A stretch of DNA of 42,795 bases from a bacterium. Lineage in GTDB: Bacteria; Patescibacteriota; Dojkabacteria; SC72; WJKH01. Numbering within the stretch: position 1 is the first letter of the stretch; each line of letters begins with the position of its first letter. A program made the position numbers and the translations under genes. Shown one piece after another: positions 17,001-25,952 of this stretch. The notes below the pieces were generated by a model. The model made no database searches, had not been told where the DNA came from, and was given only the letters and a program-made list of their open reading frames with translations. The DNA lies in NCBI GenBank assembly GCA_029547225.1, contig JAKPPS010000040.1, forward strand, positions 1-42,795, read 5' to 3'.

Positions 17001-17860
17001 GATTCATTCAGTTGCTTAAATAAAATAGGCATGGTGAGGAATGTTTCTATTTCTGTTGATGTTATGCTTCTAATGTTCTCACATATTCCAACACTCCTCC
17101 AAAGTAAACTCTTTGATTTTTCAAGTAAACCTCGTGCATTAATTGCTGATTGAATATCTGTTTCTGGTTCTACTTGTAAGTTGTTTAATCTCTCCGAACT
17201 TCTTTCTGAAAGAAAAAGAATATGGGGATATTGATTAAATCTTTTCTGCCAATCACCATAAACAAAGTATTCAAAATAACGCATAAACTTTCTTGATAGC
17301 TGTTCAATATCCATGCTTCCAGTATCGTATTCGAGAAAATAGCCATAGGCTTTGTTATCTACTGTAAATTCGAAGTATGAATCAGGTGATAAAACTCGTT
17401 TTATTGTTCGACCTGATTTATCAGATCTAAATTCATATTGAAGTACCAATCTTTGGTCGCCAATCCAGTCATTCAATTGAATGTGAGGAAATGATTTCAA
17501 ACCAATGAGAAATTGCTCGTAAAGTTCACCAATTTTGACAGAATGTTCCAACATCGCAAATTGGACTTTCTTGCCTTGATTTGGGATTGAAATATCTTCA
17601 AGTTCAACACCTCTAATATCTGCAAGTAGTTCACCACATTTTCGAGTAAGATAAACAACTTTCCAGTTATTTCCATAGTAAAAAGATTTCAACAATCCTT
17701 TCTTTTCTAAACTAATAATAGATTTCTCCAATGACTGTCTATGAGAATATAATCCTTGTTGTTTTGCTATCGTTCTTAATACCTTGATTGGTAAGTACCT
17801 GAATGATTCGATAATATCTAAAATCCCTATTTGATTGTATGTAATTCTAATTTTATTCAT
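16970..17860 (-). CDS. Replication-relaxation (Replic_Relax) family protein; candidate MOBC-type relaxase
   Basis: Start reassigned to MNKIRITYNQ (17860). SPDSYFEFTVDNKAYGYFLEYDTGSMDIEQLSRKFMRYFEYF is characteristic of Replic_Relax and resembles a PD-(D/E)XK core. Confidence 0.7.
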   Translation of the reverse strand: MNKIRITYNQIGILDIIESFRYLPIKVLRTIAKQQGLYSHRQSLEKSIISLEKKGLLKSFYYGNNWKVVYLTRKCGELLADIRGVELEDISIPNQGKKVQFAMLEHSVKIGELYEQFLIGLKSFPHIQLNDWIGDQRLVLQYEFRSDKSGRTIKRVLSPDSYFEFTVDNKAYGYFLEYDTGSMDIEQLSRKFMRYFEYFVYGDWQKRFNQYPHILFLSERSSERLNNLQVEPETDIQSAINARGLLEKSKSLLWRSVGICENIRSITSTEIETFLTMPILFKQLNESWVTDLLKQY

Positions 17861-17902
17861 AAATGTATCAATATCCGACCGTTGTATTTCACACTTCGTG
17901 TA

Positions 17903-18001
17903 GGTCAAACATACACATGTTGACCGTAGTCGAGGGAGTGATTGGGTGGAGTCCGTAGGAGTCCACCCAAGCACTCAACACCGAGGCTGAAATAGACGGT
18001 C
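17903..18001. other. oriT-like cluster of inverted repeats
   Basis: Hairpin 17903-17925 (ggtcaaacat/atgttgacc), hairpin 17936-17976 (gagtgattgggtgga/tccacccaagcactc, 14/15) and outer arms gaccgt/acggtc (17922-17927/17996-18001), in the 218-bp gap between T4CP and relaxase genes; GC-rich against an AT-rich background. Confidence 0.5.
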
Positions 18002-18078
18002 GGAACACACTATTTGTTAATTTATGTAAATCAAAAATAACTGTTGCTTCTGGCTTCCAGAGTGAAATAGGGAGGCAA

Positions 18079-20673
18079 CTATTCAAACTTGCAACCATCA
18101 ATAATCCAAGTTCGTCTGTTTTTGATTTCCTGCTCAATTTCGGACTTGTTTTTTCCATATCGTAGATATGAATTACAAATAAAATTATTTACATACTCCT
18201 TGCTAAAAGAAACTTCTCTTTCTTCTGGAATATAGATAGAAAAAATGTCTTCCCCTGCTTTTACATTCGCATTAAATTCAGGTACTTCCATTACCTCTTG
18301 TTCAAGCACCTTTCCTTGTAACTCCTTTGAAATTATCTCGGAATCTTCTAAACCACATCTGTAATAAATCTTGTTCTTTACATTTCCCATAACGGAATGA
18401 AATACATCGTCTGGAAGTTGTTTGAAGAATTGGTGTGCAAGGACTAACTCAAGTTTGAATTTTCTAGCCTCTGATAAAGCCTGAGAGAAATCAGAACTAG
18501 CAAAGTTTTGAAACTCATCAGCATAAACAACAAAGGGTCGTCTTTCATCTCTGTTGACCTTTTTTGTTTCAAACCACACTTTAGACATAAGGAGTGAACC
18601 AAGTAAACTCATTCCTTCCTCACCAATATTCTTAGATGATAGGTTTACAAGTAGCACCTTTGATTGTCTAATAATGTTTGAGATATTGATTGCATTCCTC
18701 GACTGTCCAAAGGTGTACATTAAGATACCTGTAAGTATTTGAGAAAGTTTATTATCAAAGCCTTGCCTGATTTCTTGCCAGTTCTGTGAGGTCTTGTAAT
18801 TAGGTAATGTGTCCTGCCAAAAGGCTCTTAGTCCCTCATATTTGTTTAAGTCTATGACTTTAAGTACATTAGATTCCATTTTGTCGCTAAAGAACAAATT
18901 ACGAACATCAATTAAAGTAGGAGCATGAGAGCTCATAAATTGAATTGCTTCTGGTGTAGAGCCAAAGGAGGCAATCCAATCATTCTGAAAAATCATTAAT
19001 GTTTTTATTGCATTTATTAACATGGGTTTTCCAGTCATACCCATACCACTATCAGGATTACTTCGTTTGACGACCTTTTCAATCAGTTTGAAATTTGAAT
19101 CAACTATTAAGTCAATTTCTCTTTCGGAAAGTCCTATCGCATACAAAGGATTAAATCCAAAGTAATAATCTTCACTTCTTGTATCCCAAGTTATAATCTT
19201 GTTTGATTGTTCAAAGCTGTTAGGAAGTCTTTGTAAAATATCGAAAAAGAAATCTTCATGAGGATCCATAAGCATTAGACCTCTTTTATTTCCTTTATTT
19301 ATCAAATTGTCGATATCTTGTAATATAAATCTTTTCAAAATTGTTGATTTCCCTGTACCTGTTTGTCCTGTAACCACTATGTGTCGTTTTCTATTCTCAC
19401 AAGGCAAGTAGACCTTAAAACTTTTCTCTCTTGAGTAGTTTATGCCGAGTTCTAAATCGTCCATATTTTGTTTACTTCTGTATATCTTTTTAGAGGCAAT
19501 ATCAGGTGCAATAAAGTGTTCAACTTGTGGGTCGCTAATTCTATTTGGTAAATGATAAAGCATTGAGATTTCTCTGGAAGACAAACTTCCCTGTGAAGTA
19601 AACATTTCTCTGTAAAAGGGGAAGAACTTATCTTCTGGATAAATGAACCTTGTAATAACATCGTTAAGTTTGTGTACTTGTTTACGAACAAGCCGATTTT
19701 GAGTTTCGCTTTTCATTGATTCGAGAGCCTGTTCTATTGAATCAAGCTTCTGTTTTGCACCATCACCTTGAGCCACAACTCTGATGTAAGATGTAAAAGA
19801 AGTTTTGTATTTTTCGTCCATTCTACTGTAAAAACTTTGTAATTCATCTTTATCTACAAAGATTTTTCTGGGGTCGCTATCAGGTAATGCTGTTAATGGG
19901 TCGATTGTATTTTGTTCATTAGAGAACGACTTAAAGAGAGCTGATACAGTCTTTAATATAGCCAAAGGTAGCAACGGTACTGCGTAAATCAGATAACTTT
20001 CAAAACGATTTAGGAATAAACTTACCCAAGTGATTTCATTCTTCACAAGACGGTAGTTCTGCTTTGCCATATTTAGAGCCTCTTTATCAATTTCAGAAGG
20101 CTTTAGAACAATTTGGAATAATGTTGTAGAGTTTTTCTTTTGTCCAGAAAGAGCTATGAGTAAATCGTTTATCGGATCCATACTTTCAAAATCCCTTACA
20201 TCCATGAGCATATAAACATCATGCTTTAGACTTTTATACTCATTGATTTCGACAAACTCTTTACGAAACGATTTAATAGGGTCATGGTCAAGAGTTTTAA
20301 TCTTTACTCTGTCCTTGTATGTACTGTACAGATTTAATTTCACTAAGTCCTGCATAGGCTTTGTTGGTGTCCATACAAGGAATTTTATTCCGTCATGATT
20401 AGAGAATATTTCAAAAGATATTCTTGAATTCTTAACAGAAGCTGTAAGATTATCGATAAATCTCTGTAATGCAAATCTTTCACCTTGCTTGTTCTGTAAT
20501 TCTTCAAGTTGATACTTCGGTGGTATTATCTGCATAACAAATCCTTCTTTTTTTCGAGCTTTCCATCTCTCAATAAACAAGCGGACAAAATACTTAACAA
20601 TCCAAGCTACTGAAATAGACAAAGAGATTGTGATTACAAGTTGTACTATTTGATTGCTCAATAATTCAGTCAT
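18079..20673 (-). CDS. Type IV coupling protein / VirD4-TraD-like DNA-translocating ATPase
   Basis: N-terminal TM; VVTGQTGTGKSTILKRF Walker A, LMLMDPHEDFFFDIL, FVVYADEFQNFASSDFSQALSEARKFKLELVLAHQFF. Confidence 0.88.
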   Translation of the reverse strand: MTELLSNQIVQLVITISLSISVAWIVKYFVRLFIERWKARKKEGFVMQIIPPKYQLEELQNKQGERFALQRFIDNLTASVKNSRISFEIFSNHDGIKFLVWTPTKPMQDLVKLNLYSTYKDRVKIKTLDHDPIKSFRKEFVEINEYKSLKHDVYMLMDVRDFESMDPINDLLIALSGQKKNSTTLFQIVLKPSEIDKEALNMAKQNYRLVKNEITWVSLFLNRFESYLIYAVPLLPLAILKTVSALFKSFSNEQNTIDPLTALPDSDPRKIFVDKDELQSFYSRMDEKYKTSFTSYIRVVAQGDGAKQKLDSIEQALESMKSETQNRLVRKQVHKLNDVITRFIYPEDKFFPFYREMFTSQGSLSSREISMLYHLPNRISDPQVEHFIAPDIASKKIYRSKQNMDDLELGINYSREKSFKVYLPCENRKRHIVVTGQTGTGKSTILKRFILQDIDNLINKGNKRGLMLMDPHEDFFFDILQRLPNSFEQSNKIITWDTRSEDYYFGFNPLYAIGLSEREIDLIVDSNFKLIEKVVKRSNPDSGMGMTGKPMLINAIKTLMIFQNDWIASFGSTPEAIQFMSSHAPTLIDVRNLFFSDKMESNVLKVIDLNKYEGLRAFWQDTLPNYKTSQNWQEIRQGFDNKLSQILTGILMYTFGQSRNAINISNIIRQSKVLLVNLSSKNIGEEGMSLLGSLLMSKVWFETKKVNRDERRPFVVYADEFQNFASSDFSQALSEARKFKLELVLAHQFFKQLPDDVFHSVMGNVKNKIYYRCGLEDSEIISKELQGKVLEQEVMEVPEFNANVKAGEDIFSIYIPEEREVSFSKEYVNNFICNSYLRYGKNKSEIEQEIKNRRTWIIDGCKFE

Positions 20674-21473
20674 ATTTTTGTTTTATTCATAAATGAATTT
20701 TCAAATTTAGCTAACATTTCATTCACTTTTTCTTTCTGTTCATTCTCTTTTCTTTTCTTAATCAATTTGTTTAGTACTGAAACAAACCAACCTGCAGGAT
20801 TCTTGAGAAAATTAGTACCATCAGCCTTATCAGTTTTAATAACATTTCTAGTGTTTGTAAGAGCAGATTGAATATCAGTATTTGAAACTTCACCTCGATT
20901 GCGTTTGTTGATGATTCCCTGATAAAACTTAATGCTTTTCAAATCATTGAATTCTTTAGCTAATTCAATAGCTTCTGAATCGAAAGAACTAAGATTGATA
21001 TCTCCGTTGTCGTTGCCCAACATTAACGGCTTCTTATATTCTTTCTTTTTATATTCAACTTCTTCTACTTTATGCACACAACCTTGTGCATCTGTTTGCA
21101 CAGATGATTGGGCATCTTGATGAACAGTAGTTTGTGTATCACTCGTTTGTTCTTTAAGCGAATCTAATGACAAAATGTAGTAAACATTTGTCTGTTTGAA
21201 TCCCCTACGATTCCAACTAATGAGCTTGAATTCTCTGAGTTCTATCAAGTATTTCTGAATTGTATTTCTATGAACTCCTAAGTCATTTGCAAGTCTATCT
21301 TGCCCTGGGAAGCATTGGTTTTTCTGCCAAGCATAATCAAGGAGTAGGGCATACAAAGTTTTTGCCTGCATACTCAAATTTTTTGCTTTTAATACAGTTC
21401 TAGGAATCTGAGTAAATCCCTGTTTTAGAGTTGTATCAAGTATTTCTATTGTATCTTTATTGTTTTTTGCCAT
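20670..21473 (-). CDS. HTH_36-type helix-turn-helix protein (replication/partition accessory)
   Basis: Start reassigned to MAKNNKDTIE (21473). YALLLDYAWQKNQCFPGQDRLANDLGVHRNTIQKYLIELREFKLI is an HTH_36 motif. Confidence 0.7.
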   Translation of the reverse strand: MAKNNKDTIEILDTTLKQGFTQIPRTVLKAKNLSMQAKTLYALLLDYAWQKNQCFPGQDRLANDLGVHRNTIQKYLIELREFKLISWNRRGFKQTNVYYILSLDSLKEQTSDTQTTVHQDAQSSVQTDAQGCVHKVEEVEYKKKEYKKPLMLGNDNGDINLSSFDSEAIELAKEFNDLKSIKFYQGIINKRNRGEVSNTDIQSALTNTRNVIKTDKADGTNFLKNPAGWFVSVLNKLIKKRKENEQKEKVNEMLAKFENSFMNKTKI

Positions 21474-22521
21474 AAAAATTTGTTGAAAACAAAAACGGAG
21501 TTGGGTCAATAAGATTCCAACCTCCCTGACTATTCTTTTCGTATATTCCAATGTGGGTATGTACACCAGTAGAGAAGCCTGTATTGCCCATAAAACAAAT
21601 TGGATCTCCATACTTAACACTTGAGCCATCTTTAGCTATAAAAGCACTACAATGGCAGTACAAGACCTTAAAGTAATCATTTGTTATGTATGAACATAAT
21701 GCACCGTTTCTATCTTTGAAATTCGAAACTTTCCCAGTAAGAATTGCTCTATTGATTGCGTCGGTAGAACCTTTGCCAATATTTTCTTGATACCATTTTG
21801 TAGACAAGACTATATCAACACCTTTGTGAACATCTTTTTTGCCACCAATTACTCTAACAACATTAAAACCAGAACTAACCGTTACTAAATCAGACCTGTT
21901 TAACCCAATAGGATTTCCATAAGGTATATACATTAACCCTACATACATTTGATATTGTTCATAAACCTCATTTTTTTTTGAATATGAGTACTGATTTATC
22001 TTCTTCTTGGCGTCCCCATCAAAATCTGAAAGAATGTTTGATAGTGTAAAGTAGTTATCACATAGGTCATCATAGTCAATTTCATTATTGTTGTTTCCAT
22101 CTGCTTCGTATTTATCCCAATCAGATTGAGAGATTTCTAAGAAGCCAACTCCGTTTCCTGAATGATTTGTATCAAAGTCTGCAATAACTTTTCCGTACGA
22201 GGCAAGTAATTCAAACTCTTGAGAGTATTTACGACTAGCTTTATCTATGCATTCGTAATGTTCTTTAGGAATCTCATCAATCAAACCTCTTGTCCCTGCA
22301 AGTACCTGATATGCGATTGCCTCTAGTGCAAATATCACAAAGAATGAAGTAACTGCATTTAGCAGAAGTATCTTCCATTTGTTTTTCCAGATGATATTTA
22401 CAAGTATAGGACCGATTACAGGAGCAACTTTACTTGAAGCTATTCCAATAACATCTCCGATAAGGTTATCTGTCTTCTCTATTGCATTTTTTGTTGCTTG
22501 AAGTGGTCTGTTTTCGTCCAT
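21457..22521 (-). CDS. M23-family peptidoglycan endopeptidase (VirB1-like role)
   Basis: N-terminal TM; HKGVDI and GVHTHIGIY metal-binding motifs of M23 peptidases. Confidence 0.85.
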   Translation of the reverse strand: MDENRPLQATKNAIEKTDNLIGDVIGIASSKVAPVIGPILVNIIWKNKWKILLLNAVTSFFVIFALEAIAYQVLAGTRGLIDEIPKEHYECIDKASRKYSQEFELLASYGKVIADFDTNHSGNGVGFLEISQSDWDKYEADGNNNNEIDYDDLCDNYFTLSNILSDFDGDAKKKINQYSYSKKNEVYEQYQMYVGLMYIPYGNPIGLNRSDLVTVSSGFNVVRVIGGKKDVHKGVDIVLSTKWYQENIGKGSTDAINRAILTGKVSNFKDRNGALCSYITNDYFKVLYCHCSAFIAKDGSSVKYGDPICFMGNTGFSTGVHTHIGIYEKNSQGGWNLIDPTPFLFSTNFYGKKQ

Positions 22522-23363
22522 TATTTAACAACTATTGAGAAATTAGATGTTACTGTAAGTCCGTCTTTTGAAATACGAACAGCTCCTACAATTAGTCCTA
22601 TATTTCCTTCTGGCACTGTAAAGTCGATTCTGGTAGAGCCATTAGATGAAGATGGGAAATTGTATGTGGTCTGTCCACTTTGCCAATTAACAACTGCACT
22701 ACCTGTTGCTCCACTTACTGGATTGTTGTTTTGATTTTTAACTAGACAATCCAAGCTAACGCTTTGTCCAACAAAGGGTTGAGTGTTAGTTATCGAGCAA
22801 GTAAGTTTCAATCCTGTTAGTTGGTATTGTTCAGGTTGTTTTGATTCTATTGGCTTCATTATTTCAGGCTTCTGTTCACTCTTAGATGTTTCCGTTTCTG
22901 GTTGTTCTTGTTTTACTTCAGGTAAAGGCTCTTCTTTTTGCTCTTCCTCACGAATAATAGAAATTACTTCTGATTTACTGGTACCATTTGGATTTTGTAC
23001 CTCTATAAAAACCTCATTAGTTCCAATAACAAGTTCTATTTGCAATTCAAAGATTCCTTCTTCATTTACCAACACCTCTTTCCCATTGATAAAGCCTTTA
23101 TTTTGAGCCTCTGTTTGAGCAACAACCGTAACAGAAGAATTTTTGGTTCTGTAATAATTTTGTAATGAAATTATGCTAAGGGTTGGCTCGGCGACATCAG
23201 AAACACTGTTATCTTCGGAGTTTTGTGTTTCTACAGAATGTATTACAGAATTGAAACCTCCTTTAAGATAAATTTCTATGGACAAGGCAATAGAAAACAA
23301 GACAAGGAAAATACTTGTCAGGAAGATGTATCCATGTTTTAGGTTTATATCTTTATTTTTCAT
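22521..23363 (-). CDS. Membrane-anchored Ig-like domain protein
   Basis: N-terminal TM; Ig-like segment SVTVVAQTEAQNKGFINGKEVLVNEEGIFELQIELVIGTNEVFIEVQNPNGT; Pro/Glu/Gln-rich linker; second beta domain. Confidence 0.65.
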   Translation of the reverse strand: MKNKDINLKHGYIFLTSIFLVLFSIALSIEIYLKGGFNSVIHSVETQNSEDNSVSDVAEPTLSIISLQNYYRTKNSSVTVVAQTEAQNKGFINGKEVLVNEEGIFELQIELVIGTNEVFIEVQNPNGTSKSEVISIIREEEQKEEPLPEVKQEQPETETSKSEQKPEIMKPIESKQPEQYQLTGLKLTCSITNTQPFVGQSVSLDCLVKNQNNNPVSGATGSAVVNWQSGQTTYNFPSSSNGSTRIDFTVPEGNIGLIVGAVRISKDGLTVTSNFSIVVK

Positions 23364-25197
23364 TTTTTCGTTGTTCGTCTAATTTTGCTAAATCTTCTGC
23401 ATTTGAAGAAAAAAGTTTTCTCTCATGTGGAGTTGCATATACAAACATATGGGAATGAGTATTTCCTTTGATAAAGAGAGCCTGTCCTTTGGTTAACCTT
23501 GTAATGTAGTCTTGTTCTATATCCGACAAATCAAAAGCCTTTGCTAAAGAGGGTATAGACTGTTTTTTCTGAGCAAGTATCAATGCAGTATCTGCATTTT
23601 TTGCAATTACACTCCCTTGAAGACTTTTTAGAAAATCATCAACATCTTGTGATATTGAAATAACTCCAAGATTATATTTCCTACCTCGTCTAACAAGATT
23701 CTCCATGAAGTTAGCACTAGATTCGTCTTTCAAAAGGAGATGTGCTTCATCAATGATTAGTATCTTTCGATTTCTATTAGATAGAACTTTTTGCCAAATA
23801 AAGTTGGACAAATAAAAGATTGAGGCATGTTTTTCCTGCTCAGGAACTTTTTGAATGTTAAAAACTACCATTGGAGAGTTAAAATCAACGTCATTGGTTG
23901 ATTGATTATCGTAAAGATCACCCATTTCTCCTTTACGAGAGTACTCTAACAGTTCAACAGCTATTCGTTTACCTTCTTCGCCTTGCTTTTTGAAGATTTT
24001 GATAAGGTCTGAAATAGTAGGAGGTTTCTTAGAATATGTATTTGGGTCGTCAAGTAATATTCCTTTACTCGCATAAGTTTCGTTTACTGCTTTGCTTACA
24101 ATACCTCTATTGTAAGCTTCTTCTGATAACCAAATTTTAAGAAGTCCTTTGACAACCCCAAGATGAGTTCTCATGACTTCTTTGGTATCAGTATCACTTG
24201 AGAAGAATTGGAGCGGATTGACTTTAGTTTTACTCTCAGGGTTTATATCTATGTTTGTACCTCCAACATAATCACAAAGGGTCTTAAACTCTCCTTCTGG
24301 GTCAATAACATAAACATTTATACCTCTGAACAGACTTCGATAAGCCTCTAATTTAGCAACGAAACTTTTTCCTGCACCAGAAGTAGCAAATATGATTCCG
24401 TTATAGTTCTTTGATGACTTTGAGAACCTATCAAAGCGAATTTTCTCACCACCCAAAGTTATTCCGTAAAATATTCCATCAGGGTCATTTAATGTTGCTG
24501 TGGTGAATGGTAAAGACGAAGAAACATTTGAGCTTGTTAAGTAGAATTCTTCTCCAACAGAATCATTTACATTTGGTAGAAATGTTTCAAGCCCTTGTTT
24601 CTGCTTGTATACAAGTTGGTGTAATTTAATCTGTTTGGCATATGTCAAATCCTTGAGAGCTTTATCGCTTTTTAATAGCTTAGCAAGGCTCTTCTGACTT
24701 AATTTAAGATACATCGACATAGAGTATAGTTTCTCTACACCTCTAACAATTGAATCCTCTATACTCCTTGCGTCTGCAATTGCTTGTTCAAGATCAACAG
24801 TGTGCATTTTCCCTTTGTCTGCCTTTTCGTAGAATTGAGAGGAGAGATTAGTGATTCTATTCCTAAGACCTGATAAGGCTTTTTGATAATCAAGAGGCTT
24901 AATGAACTGACTAATGACAATTGGCTCCCCATAATTCACAAGGTCGTATAGCCAATTTGGATATATGATTTGAGGAAACTCGGAAATCATATATGACTGA
25001 ATAAAGCTATCTTCCATCTCTACAAACTTTCCCTTGTTTTGAAACTCAAAAACAAGAGAATCATCAGGTGATAGTTTTGCTATTTCTGCTTTACGAAGGC
25101 TATCCTTAATGTATCTTCTACCTTTCAAATCAATTCTGTATTTGAAGTCATGAAGTGCATATTTAGATTGTTTGAAGAAATATTTAATAGGGTTCAT
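23353..25197 (-). CDS. VirB4-like conjugation ATPase
   Basis: GIIFATSGAGKSFVAKLEAYRSLFRGINVYVIDPEGEFKTL; KILIIDEAHLLLKDESSANFMENLVRRGRKYNLGVISISQDVDDFL. Confidence 0.93.
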   Translation of the reverse strand: MNPIKYFFKQSKYALHDFKYRIDLKGRRYIKDSLRKAEIAKLSPDDSLVFEFQNKGKFVEMEDSFIQSYMISEFPQIIYPNWLYDLVNYGEPIVISQFIKPLDYQKALSGLRNRITNLSSQFYEKADKGKMHTVDLEQAIADARSIEDSIVRGVEKLYSMSMYLKLSQKSLAKLLKSDKALKDLTYAKQIKLHQLVYKQKQGLETFLPNVNDSVGEEFYLTSSNVSSSLPFTTATLNDPDGIFYGITLGGEKIRFDRFSKSSKNYNGIIFATSGAGKSFVAKLEAYRSLFRGINVYVIDPEGEFKTLCDYVGGTNIDINPESKTKVNPLQFFSSDTDTKEVMRTHLGVVKGLLKIWLSEEAYNRGIVSKAVNETYASKGILLDDPNTYSKKPPTISDLIKIFKKQGEEGKRIAVELLEYSRKGEMGDLYDNQSTNDVDFNSPMVVFNIQKVPEQEKHASIFYLSNFIWQKVLSNRNRKILIIDEAHLLLKDESSANFMENLVRRGRKYNLGVISISQDVDDFLKSLQGSVIAKNADTALILAQKKQSIPSLAKAFDLSDIEQDYITRLTKGQALFIKGNTHSHMFVYATPHERKLFSSNAEDLAKLDEQRKNEK

Positions 25198-25952
25198 GCT
25201 TCACTTACTGCTAATTTGGTTAAATCTAAAATCTCTTGTGTATTTAGAGGAATCAGCTTTATCTTTGTCTGTTCTAACAATCTCCCAAACGAATTTTCTT
25301 CTTCATCAAGCTTCTGTTTTGCGTCATCTAAACCTTTAGCATAGGTTGTGAGAACAATGAAAAAGCTTCGTTCCATTGTCTGAGTTAAGTCTTGGTATTC
25401 AAGTAAATACTCTCTACATCTCTTTTGAAGAACTCCGTTCAAATTGCGATATCTCTCGATTTCTTTATCAATACTCTTGTCCTTCGTTGAAAATCTTTGG
25501 ATTGTTAAAATTTGAACAGGATATTTCAAAGCAAATAAAGCTTGTTGAAGATACTTCTTGAAGGCAAATATCTCCTCCTCACTACTCATAGAAAGATTGA
25601 TTGGTTCTATTCTAAATACCTTTGAATATTGGACATCTGACACGATAACGATTCCCTCTGAAATATCTTTACCTATGACAATCCTCTGCTTTCTTGGGTT
25701 AAGAAGAAATTTGAAAGTATCAATAATATAGATGTGAAGAGGTCGTCCATGTACATCAAAAAGAAAAGGAATTAAGCATAACGCTATGAATAGTTCTCCA
25801 AGTATTTTCTGGTCTACTGTACGAAATATATCTGTTGTCCAAACAAGCAAAGACAAGCCTATTCCTATAAGTAATAGAAAATTCCTTCTGTTCAATACAA
25901 CAGAGAAGAAGCCTGTTTCTTTATTCAGTTTTGGAGGAACTATTTCCTGCAT
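25194..25952 (-). CDS. PrgI-like conjugation membrane protein (VirB3-type position)
   Basis: Pro-rich N-terminus, two TM helices, FDVHGRPLHIYIIDTFKFLLNPRK; immediately upstream of virB4 with ATGA overlap. Confidence 0.7.
   Translation of the reverse strand: MQEIVPPKLNKETGFFSVVLNRRNFLLLIGIGLSLLVWTTDIFRTVDQKILGELFIALCLIPFLFDVHGRPLHIYIIDTFKFLLNPRKQRIVIGKDISEGIVIVSDVQYSKVFRIEPINLSMSSEEEIFAFKKYLQQALFALKYPVQILTIQRFSTKDKSIDKEIERYRNLNGVLQKRCREYLLEYQDLTQTMERSFFIVLTTYAKGLDDAKQKLDEEENSFGRLLEQTKIKLIPLNTQEILDLTKLAVSEA

Noticed and set aside
17889-18158. 89-aa minus-strand ORF and the N-terminal extension of the 334-aa ORF
   Set aside because: Both translate the hairpin-rich intergenic region and the T4CP 3' end out of frame; the Replic_Relax start MNKIRITYNQ at 17860 is better supported.
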